Shown: positions 1 to 12,530, numbered from the stretch's first letter. The stretch is 64,000 nt of DNA from Flaccisagitta enflata (GCA_965153355.1 OZ231126.1:56172001-56236000); one strand, 5' to 3'. Program-made: numbers and translations. Notes: a model not told the origin generated them from the letters alone.

Positions 1-27
1 ACCGAGGCCACGCCGTCGATGATCGCT

Positions 28-182
28 AATCTAACACCTTTGTGAGGTAGGGTCCCCATTTGACTTGGAAACAGACATGCTCGTTGGCATGCTTGTTGGC
101 AAATCTAACACCTTTGTGAAGTAGGGTCCCCATTTGACTTGGAAACATTGGTATGCTCGTTGGTATGCTTGTTGGCAAATCT
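28..182. repeat. tandem duplication, about 75-bp unit
   Basis: Two near-identical units (28-101 and 102-177) plus the first bases of a third. Each starts AATCTAACACCTTTGTG and ends GCTTGTTGGCA. The copies differ by a few substitutions and a 2-bp length change. No function is visible. Confidence 0.85.
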
Positions 183-839
183 TCAATGGATAACCGTTAA
201 GGTCGGGATTGAGGGACAGTGGAGGTTTTTCAGTTTCCTTTTAGTGGTACCAATATATATCAATGATAGTCATGATACTAAGTAGCTTTATAGTTCAGCA
301 TTTAACCACTTACGCAAACTGTAAAACTTGAGAATCGACTGCAAGCCCTGCATCTCCTTCATGCGCTTGCGGGAAATGAAACTCGGAATCAACTTTTGAC
401 GGCACGTTCTCTGATTGTTAGACCAGAGAGGCTGATAAACAGATACAATTGTACATGATTAAACCTCTTGGCTGGTTTGTGTTGCCTAGCAACGTACCTG
501 ACAGGTCAAGGGTATTTTTCTTAGGAAATAGTCATTTTTAATGACCTACGGCCTAGCCCCGGCGCCCTATTGTTGACGAATCATCGAATTATTAGATTGA
601 CTTATCAGTGCCCTTTCCGGAGCTGAAAAAGGTCATCAGTTGGTCAACTGTTGATCCTTCTACCTTTGCTCACTGAACGCTGTCAAACATTCCGCCTTGT
701 CTCCCCTTCCCCCTTTCAATCTAGATATCGTCACTTGATGATATTGATTGTTCCGCTCCTCCAATCAAAACTCAGAAATTCCAAAAATGAGCGACAGTTA
801 CACATCCACTTCCAACATTGAGATTCCCTCACCTTCTCC
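183..839. other. no gene recognised
   Basis: Unique-looking sequence without a long open frame, RNA gene or recognised repeat. Confidence 0.6.
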
Positions 840-871
840 GATTTGGACCACTTACCACCATTTATCCTTTT

Positions 872-1437
872 GGGCAGCGGCCCCAAAGGGGTCAATGACC
901 TATGCTTTCACACATATGGGGAATTTTCTCCTCCTTCTTCTCCTCCTTTGTACCCCCCCCCTCAAAGCCCAGCCTCAAGGCCCAAATTCAAGTCTCGAGG
1001 TCCAAATCCCAGTCTCGAGGCCCAAATCCCAGCCTCAAGGCCCAAATCCTAGCCTGAAGGTCCAAATCCTGGCCTGGAGGCCCAGATTTCAGCCTTGAGG
1101 CCAAAATCTCAACCTGGAAGTCCAAATCCCAGCTTAGAGGGCAAGGCCCCAGCCTCCAGGCCAGGATTTGGGCCTTGAGGCTAGGATTTGGGCCTTGAGG
1201 CTGGGATTTGGGCCTCGAGACTGAGATTTGGACCTTGAGACTGGAATTTGGGCCTCGAGGCTGGGCTTTGAGGGGGGACGGAGGAGGAGGAGGAGGAGAA
1301 GGAGAAAATCCCCCATATGTGTGAAAGCATAGGTCATCGACCCCTTTGGGGCCACTGCCCTGCTCCCCCTTCAACTTCAAGCACAACCTACCGAGCAGGG
1401 CACGGGTACCGCTGACCATCTAACGCTTTTGCGACTA
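872..1437 (-). mobile_element. PAL family element, full copy
   Basis: Left end GGGCAGCGGCCCC, then the conserved block GACCTATGCTTTCACACATA, a pyrimidine tract, and a core of about 20-bp units (CCCAAATCCCAGCCTCGAGG type). The units flip orientation near 1150, so the element is a long imperfect inverted repeat. The right side repeats the block inverted, then GCAGGGCACGGGTACCGCTG and the terminal hairpin CGC-TTTT-GCG followed by ACTA. Imperfect 32-bp direct repeats flank it (840-871 and 1447-1478). Non-coding; mechanism inferred as Helitron-like at best. Confidence 0.75.
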
Positions 1438-1478
1438 TTTCCTTTAGATTTAGCCAACCTACCACCATTTATCCTTTT

Positions 1479-2011
1479 CCCTCATCTTCTCTTCATTTTC
1501 CTCTCTCTCTCACTCTTTTGTTTCCCATCTCGTTGGGCTGCCATCTCTTTTCTTAAATCGCGACGCAGATCGGTCATTAGGGCCTCTGAGAGTCGCGCTG
1601 CGCTCGTTGCCTGGACAAAAGCAGACAATGTCTGCAATACAAATTAAGGTAGAGCGTAAAGAGGCGGGGGAAATGAATTAAGCCAGGAAATCGAGGAGGA
1701 AGAAAGTCTTGAGAGCTGAGACAAGGAAGGAGGCGAAGACAACAATGAAAAAATACCGGAATGAAAAACGGAACTTTTCTTCTTTTTTTTTTTCTTTTTT
1801 GTAAAGATGGAGCCTAGGATGGAAGACTGGAAGATGATATCAAAACATATAGTAAGGATTTATGCTACTGGATCTGCATGCAACAGGATGTCATTGTCAT
1901 TCATACGAGTGAAGGTGTCATTTTGACGTGACTCTGCCAAGAAGAGTCGGGAAGGTGTTTGAGCTATCGCCCCGGCTGGACAACTGAGGGCGTGTTTCTA
2001 GTGAAGACAAA
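1479..2011. other. no gene recognised
   Basis: Mixed unique sequence with a short pyrimidine tract near 1778-1800. No supported gene. Confidence 0.55.
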
Positions 2012-2231
2012 CAACGCGTTTGTTCCCGTGAAACGCGATAACAGTGTGAACACATATTCAAGAATTTCAACTCCCACGAGGGAGTGAGCGAAGTGAGTGA
2101 GCGAGCCTGTGAACGGAGCGAGCAAAGCGAGCGTAGCAAAGCGGAGCACTGCGGAGCGAGTGAGCGGAGTGAGCGGTGCGAGCGGACGAATGTAGCGAGC
2201 GACCGAGTGGCCCTTTCAAAACGCGATCGTC
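2012..2231. mobile_element. GAGCGG-array element, copy 1
   Basis: Starts AACGCGTTTGTTCC, carries an irregular array of GAGCGAGTGAGCGGAGTGAG-type units, and ends with GTGGCCCTTTCAAAACGCG. The same start, array and end recur at 21920-22830, which shows a dispersed repeat. Coding potential is not evident. Confidence 0.65.
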
Positions 2232-2960
2232 TTTGACTAGAAACGCCCCCTGATTCTCTAATAGTAACAGGTGTTTCCGTAAATTGTAGATTGAAGATTG
2301 TTCCGATGTGCCTGATGTCATCGCTACAACAATAAATTCCAAATAAAAAGGCATGCCAATTGTCAAATGTTCGGTATGTCTATTGTCTAGCCCAGTAATA
2401 AAGCTTAGCGTGTCATCGTGAAAACATTCGGCAGAGCCAACGTCTAGAGCGCTCAAAAGTTTCAAAGCCTGGAGCCCTGGATAATCAGAAATGATCATTG
2501 ACTATACCTTTAAACGATCATTTCATTTAGCAAAGGTGGTAGCGGAGTAGAAGGGGCATAGCAGGGGAGGTGGAGGTGTAAGGTGGCGATATCAAAGATT
2601 TAAGATTTTTTTTTTTTTAACAACGCTCAAGTCTTTGACCGTGACTCTGTTACGCGGCCGACCAAATTGACCGAATTGACCGAAACCTTTTGGAGAGATT
2701 GGCGAGAAAGGCAATAAAATAAGGAAAGGAGAGAATTTAGAGAAAATAGGTTGAAATGGCCTCGCCGACGGTTCAATTAGATTAGTAGAAGAGAGAAAGA
2801 GAAGGGGGGGGGAAAGCTTTCACCTTAACCGCCAAGACAAGCCCAGAATGTTGTTACCTTGATCAATCCTGATTTAGTCACCTTGGGGCCCATTAGGAAA
2901 CCACTGGTCATTAGACCAAATTTGCTTCCCCCTTAATTCTCTCCATTGCTGCAGCACGAG
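2232..2960. other. no gene recognised
   Basis: Unique-looking sequence. The reverse-strand open frame across 2067-2498 owes its end to the GAGCGG array and resembles no family known to me. Confidence 0.5.
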
Positions 2961-2996
2961 TTGTCGTTGTTGTTGTTGTTGTTGTTGTTGTTGTTC

Positions 2997-3088
<92 letters not shown>

Positions 3089-3265
3089 GCTTTTGTTGTT
3101 GTCGTTGTTGTTGCTGTTGTATTGTCATTGTTTTCTTTTTTTTGTCGCTTTTGTTGTTTGTTGTTGTTGTTGTTGTTGTGTTGTTGTTGTTGTTTGTTGT
3201 TGTGTTATTGTCGTTGTTGTCGTTGTTGTCGTTGATGTTGTTGTTGTTGTTGTTGTTGTTGTTGG

Positions 3266-3335
<70 letters not shown>
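2961..3335. repeat. (GTT)n microsatellite, interrupted
   Basis: About 375 bp of GTT/TTG triplets with GTC and TTTT interruptions. It yields spurious poly-Leu, poly-Val and poly-Gln frames. Confidence 0.95.
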
Positions 3336-3399
3336 CTTTTCATGTCGATGTCGGTATTCTGTGACTCTCTGTCCCAAAGGATGTGCTATTGTCACACTT

Positions 3400-3512
<113 letters not shown>

Positions 3513-3795
3513 CTTTGTATTTCGTTTACTCTTAGCCATTCACAAAGTATCTGCATTCAGGTGTCTTCCTTCGCCCCTCCTTCATTTGATACATTTAAGC
3601 TGCTCCTCCTTTTAGAACTCTGCTCTCGACTGTTCAGTCTTCAATCTCATTTGCATATGAATTCTAATGGGTGGAGGAACTGAGCGATCATGACTTCAGA
3701 CTCTGGTTGCTATTGCCTCTCTAAACTCACTCTCTTTCTTTCTCTGCTGTCAGTTTCTCTCCCTTTTCTCTGTCTCTATCGGTCAATAGATCCAG

Positions 3796-4025
<230 letters not shown>

Positions 4026-4239
4026 CCTAAGTAACACAGAAAATTTGTTTTCCTTACCCTTTTCACCTTATTTTCTTTGTGACATCCAACTAAATATCCA
4101 GCGCTTCAGTCCGTCTAACTTTCCTACTTTTCACTCTTTTCACCCTCTCTTTTCTCTTTGATCTCGTTTTTCGGCAAATCATTTTTCAAAGTCTCTTTTC
4201 CTCCTTTTCCCTCTTTTTTCTTCTTTTCTTTTCCTTTTT

Positions 4240-4670
4240 GGGCAGCGGCCCCGAAGGGGTCGATGACCTATGCTTTCACACATATGGGGAGTTTTCTCCT
4301 TCTTCTCCTTCATGTCCGTACCCGCCCTCCCCCAGCCTCCAGGCCCATATCTCAGCCTGGAGGCCCATATCCCAGCCTCCAGGCCCAAATCCCAGTCTTG
4401 AGGCCCAAATCCCACCCTCAAGGCCTACATCCCAACCCCAAGGCCCAGATTCTACTCTCTAGGGATTTGGGCCTCAAGACTGGGATTTGGGCCTGGAGGC
4501 TGGGATATGGGCCTCAGGCTGAGACATGAGCCTGGAGGCTGGGGGAGTGGGCATGAGGAAGGGGGAGAGAGTGGTTTGGGCATAGGCCACAAGCCTCTGC
4601 CCTCAACTTCAACCACAACCTACTTAAGCAGGGCACGGGTACCGCTGACCATCTAACGCTTTTGCGACTA
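4240..4670 (-). mobile_element. PAL family element
   Basis: Left end GGGCAGCGGCCCCGAAGGGG in a T-rich flank, the CTATGCTTTCACACATATGG block, then a core of CCCATATCCCAGCCT-type units that flips orientation near 4460. The right part has GGGCACGGGTACCGCTGACC and the terminal hairpin CGC-TTTT-GCG followed by ACTA. The right inverted block is partly deleted compared with 872-1437. Confidence 0.75.
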
Positions 4671-4728
4671 TTCCTCTCCTGTCGATTGTCTCCTTCATTT
4701 TTCTTACCGGACAGAGTGAGTGAGAGTA

Positions 4729-4733
<5 letters not shown>

Positions 4734-4807
<74 letters not shown>

Positions 4808-5165
4808 AAGAGACAGAGACAGAGACAGAGACAGAGAGACCGAGAGACAGAGAGACAGAGACAGAGAAAGAAAGAAAGAAAAGAGAAATGGTAAAAAAAT
4901 AACCAGAAGAGAGCGCAGAAAGAAAAATAGAGATGGAAATGATCCCACTAGAGTCAGACGATGGCCAAATCAAGGCAAAAACGGTCATCTTCTCTCCGTT
5001 TCTGTCCGTCTGTCTATCTTTCTGTCTCTCAGTCTGTCTCTTAGTCTGTCTGTCTGTCCTTTACTCTATCTGTCTTTATTTTTTTCCGACTGTCTGACTC
5101 TTTGACTGAAACACTTACAATTAGTCATTATTTCAGTCTGTCTGTCCATTTGTCTGTCTTTCTCT
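4734..5165. repeat. (GA)n with GACA, then TCTG-rich tract
   Basis: (GA)n at 4734-4810 grades into GAGACA units to about 4870. After a short spacer, degenerate TCTG/TCTA repeats run from about 4990 to 5165. Confidence 0.85.
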
Positions 5166-5473
5166 GTCACATTCACCATCTATATTCTTTTCACTCTATC
5201 TTCATCTCTCCATACACAAAGGAAAGAGAAGAAAAGAGAGACTCGCAAGGAAAAGGAGAATCAATTTGGTGATCCAATGAGAAATGAAGGAATGAAATCG
5301 CGCAAAAAGTTGTTTGAATGAGGTTCCCATCGACGATTAATCGTTATTTTCGTAGATTTTGTGACAACAGAAAAGAGAAAGATGATAAGGAATGGGAGAG
5401 AGACAGAGAGAGAAAATAGAGAAGCCAGGGAGCCACGCATAGCAGAGGAGAAAGGCGAGGGGATGCTGGGAAA

Positions 5474-5628
5474 ATAAGGCCGGATACACGGCCATCAGTT
5501 GCGGACGGGTGGGCAGGGGCGGAAATGCATGTTTTCCCACTTTTCAACTCGATCACCATGGACCAACCAACCAACCGACCAACGGACGGACAAAGCCTCT
5601 TATAGAGTTGCGTGTCCGCAACTAAAAA
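5474..5628 (-). mobile_element. HP family element
   Basis: Read on the minus strand: hairpin GTTGCG-gaca-CGCAAC, a GTCC/GGTT array, CCGCCCCTGCCCACCCGTCC, and the end CGTGTATCCGGCCTTA. The stem differs from the usual GTCGCG/CGCGAC, and both sides have changed so that pairing is kept. Confidence 0.75.
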
Positions 5629-6088
5629 AGGATTCAGGGGGTCAAAATTATTGCCTTCAGTTATGGGGACGTCTTCAGAAGCGTAATTGAGATGGGATTT
5701 GATTGAAAAATTTGCTCTTGAATAAAACAGTATAAAATAGTGCATTTGAAGCGTTTTTGCTAATTAATCACTCGCGCCTTTGAATTCGACTCATGGGCTC
5801 AACCCTCATCTGCAAATCTCATCTTTCCCTTCCACAACTCATCTCCCTCTTCCCATCAGATTCCATTTTCCTATGGCTCCTTCGTATCCTCTCTTTTCTT
5901 TCCTCCTTTTCCTCCACTTTTGAGGTTGACTTCCTAATTGCTTCAAATTGGTTCCATGTCTTCTTCATCTTCTTCTTCTTCTTTTCCTCGAATCGACTCG
6001 ATTTCTTCCATTCGTTTCCCATGGACAAATTCGTCAATTTCTCACGTTTCTCAATCCCCGAACACCCGCACCATGGATATTCTCAAAG
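5629..6088. other. no gene recognised
   Basis: Pyrimidine-biased sequence with a (TTC)n run at about 5960-5985. No supported gene. Confidence 0.5.
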
Positions 6089-6089
6089 G

Positions 6090-6137
<48 letters not shown>

Positions 6138-6160
6138 AACAGACAGACAGACAGAGAGGC

Positions 6161-6207
<47 letters not shown>

Positions 6208-6246
6208 TACAGAGACAGAGACAGAAACAGAGAATAAAGAGAAGGA

Positions 6247-6310
<64 letters not shown>

Positions 6311-6412
6311 AAAGGACAGAAAAAGAGAAAGAAAGAAAAACAGATAAGGGGGAAAGAAAGAGAGAGAGAGACAGAAAAAGAAAAAAAGAAACACAAAGAG
6401 ACAGAAAGAAAC
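6089..6412. repeat. compound (GA)n(GACA)n(GAAA)n microsatellite
   Basis: (GA)n to about 6130, (GACA)n at about 6138-6206, (GAAA)n at about 6240-6312, then degenerate purine-rich sequence. All overlapping frames are repeat translations. Confidence 0.93.
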
Positions 6413-6457
6413 GTGCCTTGAAAACCAAATTTGGACCTCGCTAACCCAGTCTTAATA

Positions 6458-6876
6458 CACTCTTTTCTTTGACTAAGAACCTTGTTTATAAGAACATTGA
6501 GGCTCAGATTTGGAAAAAAATAAGAACAATCATAAGAACATTGTCAGCCTCACAATAGGAGGATTATAAGAATACTCATTCTATTTTTGCTCTTGATTAA
6601 TGAGGGAACTGCTGTAAATAAAAACAAAAATTGTTACTGTGTTATTATTATAGATTACATCAATCAGTTTTACACTTAAATTTGATTGTTTTGTGATTAA
6701 TATTTTATTTCTCATGTCTTTTTAATTAGCAATCAGAATTAGACCATTCCTGTATAAGCTGATATTTAAAAAAAAATAAGAACATCTTAAGAACAATTTG
6801 AGTCTCAAACCGCTCTAAAAATAAGAACATTGAGCCTCAGGAAAAAATAACATGTTCTTATAAGAAAAAAAGAGTG
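6458..6876. mobile_element. TA-flanked MITE (CACTCTTTT ends)
   Basis: A 419-bp element with inverted ends of about 25 bp (left CACTCTTTTCTTTGACTAAG, right CTTATAAG..AAAGAGTG) flanked by TA on both sides. The interior repeats ATAAGAACA in direct and inverted form near both ends, like subterminal binding motifs. A/T-rich and non-coding. Tc1/mariner-like by TA target and TIRs. Confidence 0.75.
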
Positions 6877-7168
6877 TATTCCGCATTTTAGACTTCTGCC
6901 GATTAATCGGGGTTACAAGTCTTGCAGGTATGATGATGATCAAAATGTTGTGCACAACGCCACGGCCCAAAACAATGGCTCTTCTTTTCTCTCTCCCTCT
7001 TTCTCGGTTCCTTTGTCTCTCCCTTTCTCTTTCTCTTCCTCTCCCTCTCTCCTTCCAAGTTCCAACATCAATCATCACCATGGTGACCGAAACGTCGTTT
7101 CCAAAGTTTGTGTTGATCCAGTAGGCAATGGATACCTATTGCTGTCTGTCACACAATGCGTCAACTTC

Positions 7169-7326
7169 TTCTTCTTTTCCTTCTTCTTCTTCCTTTTCTT
7201 CTTCTTCTTCTTCTTTTCTTCTTCTTCTTCTTCTTCTTCTTCTTCTTCTTCTTCTTCTTCTTCTTCTTCTTCTTCTTCTTCTTCTTCTTCTTCTTCTTCC
7301 GCTTTTCCCCACGTGGATTATCGAGA

Positions 7327-7359
<33 letters not shown>
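7169..7359. repeat. (TTC)n then (GA)n microsatellites
   Basis: (TTC)n at about 7169-7300 with a few T insertions, a 28-bp spacer, then (GA)n at 7329-7359. Confidence 0.93.
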
Positions 7360-7364
<5 letters not shown>

Positions 7365-7537
7365 GACAAAAACGTGTTGATGACGTCATGTGAGCGACGA
7401 AAATCCTTAAGAATGGTAAAAAGTCTTGAAAGAAGGGAATCAATTTGCGGTTGACCAATGAAATTCCCGGTCCAGCGGATTTCCACCAATCGGAAGCGAG
7501 ATCGTAATACACGCGCATATAAGAATCTATGGAAACG

Positions 7538-7600
7538 CGTTGACGACGACGACGACGATGACAACGACGACGATGACAACGACGACGACGGCGAAGACGT
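7538..7600. repeat. GACGAC-rich array
   Basis: Degenerate GAC/GAT triplets, CpG-rich compared with the flanks. Confidence 0.7.
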
Positions 7601-8287
7601 TTAGTGGCGATGAGTCGATGACACGAGATTGAAATGCGGCGGATTAAGCGAATTGCCAATTTCGGCAATGAACGGATTAAAAGCTACCGTTTGGGAGTCA
7701 AGAAGGGAGAAAGGCGTTGGAGGATTTGAAGGTTGGGGAGGGGGGGGGGGTGCGGGGGGTGAGGGGGGGCAAAGGAAGTATGAGTGGGGACTGCAAAGGA
7801 CATTTGAAGGAACGGATGATGAGCTGGGTGATAGGGGAAAGGTTGAGCATGTAAATCATTGTGAATGATTGAATGATTACGCCTCTCATTTGGTTATCCA
7901 TCACTCGTTGAAATATTTGAAAATCGTTCTCAAAAGTGTTTAAAGCAACTCTCAAAGCTGGGCAACTCTACTTTGGAAGGTTTGCAGAAATCATATTATC
8001 AACGCATTGCTGATTGAAATTACGGATAATGTTTGTCTTTTTTTTTTTTTTTTCATTTTTTAGTATTTTATAGTGAAAGCATGTTGTTGTATGCTCTGTC
8101 GATAATGACGAATAAAAGATATTATTGAGTGGTTATGTGAGAGAGCGAGATGGAGGTTTTGAACGTTTGTGATAGAGGGAGATGTTGGGTGAGAGATAAA
8201 GAAATAGTACACGAACAAGCAGTGGGTTATTGATTCTGATATGGACAAAGAGATTTACATTTGATCAATGATCGGAAAACATATTCC
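7601..8287. other. no gene recognised; G-run cluster
   Basis: No supported gene. A cluster of four long G runs lies at 7734-7768 and a poly-T run at about 8038-8054. Confidence 0.5.
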
Positions 8288-8878
8288 TATCTAGGAAAAA
8301 AGTTTGGAAACACTAAGGGTTTGTAGTGCGTTTTCCCCCTTATACATTTAAAACTCATACACCTGATTGTTTTTGGTAATTTTCATATACATACTAGCAA
8401 GAACAAAAGAGAAAAACAATCTGCAATCTGATTAAGTATCCGCGAGTTTGGTTTGTTTATCACAACTATGAGGTAGTTGTGGTAAAATTAGTATTTTTTG
8501 GTCATTTTGGCTGTAAAATTGGGCCAGTTCCGTTTCAAAATCTTACTAAAAATCCATGAGATCATAAAACTGGAGCTCAAGAGCTAACCAGTGGTGCAAT
8601 CTGCATGTTTTCATCTTTTTTTGTAAAAATTTGAGAGCAATTCAAAGATGGAAGGGTTGGAGAAAAAAGAAATCTTTTTTTTTTGCCGTTTTTAAAAGTG
8701 CATGATCAACTTCAAACTAATGGCATTTCTGAACAGTTTGACGCACAGAGACGAGATTGCACTCAGATGTTAGATTTTTCGACGTAGATTAAAATGCTCA
8801 TAAATTTTTCCTATTTATCTCAACGGGAAATTGAGATATTCCTCTTTAAATGTGTTTCCAAACATATTTCCTAGATAG
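8288..8878. mobile_element. CCTAGGAAA-type MITE (TIR CTATCTAGGAAA)
   Basis: An element of about 590 bp bounded by CTATCTAGGAAA..GTTTGGAAACAC and its inverted match (GTGTTTCCAAAC..TTTCCTAGATAG). The interior holds AGATTTTTCGACGTAGATTA, also found in the related elements at 42021-42615 and 43842-44435. The bases beside both ends are TC/TC rather than TA/TA. Confidence 0.7.
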
Positions 8879-8932
8879 TCTAACAAAAAAATCGAATTCT
8901 CTATGAATAAATTTCAAACATTGAGACTTATT

Positions 8933-9083
<151 letters not shown>

Positions 9084-10392
9084 GAGTGTTGTAATACGGT
9101 ACATGATTTTGTTCTGAGGTCGCATGAAGGCAAACTTTCGCGCAAAAAGCTAATTTGCATATTGTAGATTTGAATTTGACTCGCCATTTATAGCCAATTT
9201 TTTTAAAATCAACATTTCTTATTTGTCCATGATGTTGTGAATGATTACACCTCGTTGTTAAAAGTAAATTGAGAGGAGTTGAGTCAATTTGTTAAACTGC
9301 AATTTATCTTAAGCTAAAAATCATTCCTAGTCGATCTAAGATTTGAATCACGGTATTCGTAACTTGAGAAAACAACTGTGTAGTGTCATTGGCATTTCTA
9401 CCACTGAAGTTCGTTTCCTGATGTTAGATTTCTAAAGCTCGGGGAGACGAACTGGTAGACCCATGCATGCCGCGCCAACGAAATTAGGTGTTATTGACCG
9501 ATGGACGGCCCAATGTTAGCCACCGGGAGCAGGGTTGATTTGACTGCATTAATTTTTTGTTAACCAAAACTTTGATATTCCGGTAAGTGTCTGGAATTTT
9601 TTTCTAAGAAACAAAATCAGAGATGTGATTGAATACCGTTTACCTTATCGATTTTCTCCTTGCGGCTCATTGCGGCACACCTTTTAAAGGTTGTCTTTTC
9701 ATATGCAAATTAGGCTGAGCGACTAATTTGCATAAGCATATCTATCTTAGAGACTTCCAAATTTCATGAAATTTTAGGTGATGGTGGTAGATGTTGATTG
9801 CAAGCTACAGCCTGAATTTCAACCCAAATTTCGCATTTCTAAGGGAGGAAAATGACAATTTGAGTGAAAACAAAAATAAAAAGGCCAATTAACGTTTAAT
9901 TTAGTGCAATTAACCATATTTGCTAAAATCCCCTTGAGAAAAAATCGCTTGATAACATCTTGCTAGATGCATATGAGTACAACACAACCAAAAAAATTAT
10001 AAAGAATACTTTTTTGATTTTTGACTACTCCATACTACCAATGTAGTGATATGTCAGCAGCTCCGATAGCAATTTGCCTGTTAGTTCGAGTGCTGATTGG
10101 ATACTAGGGAAGGATTGACGGTGAGTATGTATTGGATTAAACGAGAATCAGATGCTTGAAGGATGACTTGAAGACTGGGGACTGGAGATTTAAGAATTAA
10201 TGCCTCAGAATGATGTTGTTTAAGGAGAGAACAATTGTGAACCGTTGAAGGGATATATGAAGGATGAAAAAAGAAGCTAGTTGGAGAGAAATCACGCTGC
10301 AAATTTGACCAATCAACGATTCTTAATGATTCTTTCGAACTTTGCGATTTTATGAATATTTTTTCATGAAATCTTTTTTAAGGTTGCTTTTT
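9084..10392. other. no gene recognised; octamer palindrome
   Basis: A/T-rich unique sequence with no supported gene. It contains an inverted pair of ATGCAAAT octamers at 9703-9733. Confidence 0.5.
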
Positions 10393-11193
10393 GGGCAGCG
10401 GCCCCGAAGGGGACGAAGTCCTGTAGAACACTGGGGACTTTCATCCATTCGTCCGTCCGTCCGTCCGTCCGTCCGTCCGTCCGTCCGTCCGTTCGTCCCC
10501 CCCCAGGTCCTCTCAGGCCTGAAATCTGCCCGCTCAGGCCTAATATCTGTCCCTCCGTCCGTCCGTCCATCCGTCCGTCCGTCCGTTCGTCCCCCCCCAG
10601 GTCCTCTCAGGCCTGAAATCTGCCCGCTCAGGCCTAATATCTGCCTTCTCAGGCCTGAAATCTGCCCTCTCAGGCCTTGAATCTGCCCCCTCAGGCCTTG
10701 AATCTGCCCTCTCAGGCCTGAAATTTGTCCTTTCAGGCCTGAAACCTGCCCTCTCAGGCCTAAAATCTGCCCTCTCAGACCTTGAATCTGCTCTCTCAGG
10801 CCTTGAATCTGCCCTCTCAGGCCTGAAATTTGTCCTTTCAGACCTGAAACCTGCCCTCACAGGCCTTAAACCTGCCCTCTCAGGCCTAAAATCTGCCCTC
10901 TCAGGCCTAAAATCTGCCCTCTCAAGCCTGAAATCTGCCCTCTCAGATTCAAGGACTGAGAGGGCAGATTTCAGGCCTGAGAGGGCAGATTTTAGGCCTT
11001 AGAGGGCAGATTTTAGGCCTGTGCGGGCCTGGGAGGGCGGACAGATGGATGGACGAACAAACGAACGAAAGTCCCCTGTGTTCTACAGGACATCGTCCCC
11101 TTCGGGGCCGCTGCCCTGCCTCTCATTCCGATTTACAATCAAGCAAAGCAGGGCAACGGGTATTGCTGACCACGTATTGCCCTTGGGCGACCT
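10393..11193 (-). mobile_element. PAL variant with CAGGCCTGAAATCTGCCC core
   Basis: Left end GGGCAGCGGCCCCGAAGGGG, then GAAGTCCTGTAGAACACTGG, a (CGTC)n array, and a 21-bp minisatellite (TCTCAGGCCTGAAATCTGCCC type) from about 10510. The array inverts near 10960. The right side mirrors the left (CTGTGTTCTACAGGAC, GGGGCCGCTGCCC), then GGTATTGCTGACCACG and the terminal hairpin GCCC-TT-GGGC. That stem differs from the CGC/GCG stem of other PAL copies but still pairs. Confidence 0.72.
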
Positions 11194-11805
11194 GTTTTCT
11201 CTGTGTTTCCCCAAACTACATCAAAAAATCATTTATTAGAAAAAAAATCTAGGGTTGATAGCGCAAATGTTTTTAAATAAGGTCAATTCTTAAAGATTTG
11301 ATATTTTCAACATTATGAGGAAATTGTTATTTTTAATACCAAATTTTTCAATTTACAACTGACATGATTATCAATAAAAAGAAATGTTGAAGAATTGTTT
11401 ATGACAAAATGCCATACACAAGCCTTCCAGAATTTTCTTAGAATTGAATTATCTCTATTACTTTTTGAGTTATGCCATCATGAAATGTTGCCGTCGAGGT
11501 GAATCATACTGGCCTGGCAACACTTTCTCTGTGATCAATTCATGAAATGACAAGCTAGTGCTGATTCTGCTCGGACTTATAGTCAAGGTCTTCAACGCTG
11601 TGATGACAAACTCACTGTGATGACGTCTTTCCTCCTCTGCTTCGGTTCTTCTACTCGATTTCTACCGATCAAAAACACCCTGGCAACAAAAACCGCGCCA
11701 CGTGTCTTTCATCCTTTCTTGCTTTATTCCCTTCTGGTTTCCAACCTAAACGGACATTTACTTCACATATCACTTTAAATGCGCCCATAGACCAAACGAT
11801 CACAA

Positions 11806-11809
<4 letters not shown>
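11194..11809. other. no gene recognised
   Basis: A/T-rich sequence without a supported gene or repeat. Confidence 0.55.
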
Positions 11810-11843
<34 letters not shown>

Positions 11844-11857
11844 TGACAGTCAGAGCC

Positions 11858-11912
<55 letters not shown>

Positions 11913-11994
11913 TACAAGCAGACAAAAAACGAGCAAGCTGGCAGACAGACAGAAAGATACCCGAATAGACAGGCAGACAGGCAGACACAACGAT
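11810..11994. repeat. (GA)n and (GACA)n microsatellites
   Basis: (GA)n at about 11811-11838, (GACA)n at about 11861-11911, then degenerate GACA to 11990. Confidence 0.9.
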
Positions 11995-12395
11995 CGAATA
12001 CGGCGGCGAAGAAAGACATGGACATGGACATGGACAGACTCAACAACAGCTACAGTGGAACATAGACTATCCGAACAAATGGATGATCCATTTCATACAT
12101 ACATCGACCTCGACGTCATGATGGAAGGAGCTGGAGCGAACCCGTCATGACCGAATCCATGAGTTCCGTGACCCGTAGCGTGACCCTCAGTCACCGACGC
12201 TCGTGCCAAAGTCATGGGTCCGCACCTCCATAGTCGCAAAAACCGCATTTACAACCATTTGGTAGATCTTTAAAGAGACGTCGAATGGTTAACCGTTGAT
12301 GTATATGTAATAGCCGTGAACTGAATCATCCATTCGTCATCGATTTCGCTGTAAAAATGTTACGCGAGTTTATATGTGCGTGTGAGTGTCCATCT

Positions 12396-12530
<135 letters not shown>

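Noticed and set aside
10449-10600. CRISPR-like regular repeats in several minisatellites
   Set aside because: Units are contiguous without unique spacers, and the sequence is eukaryotic.
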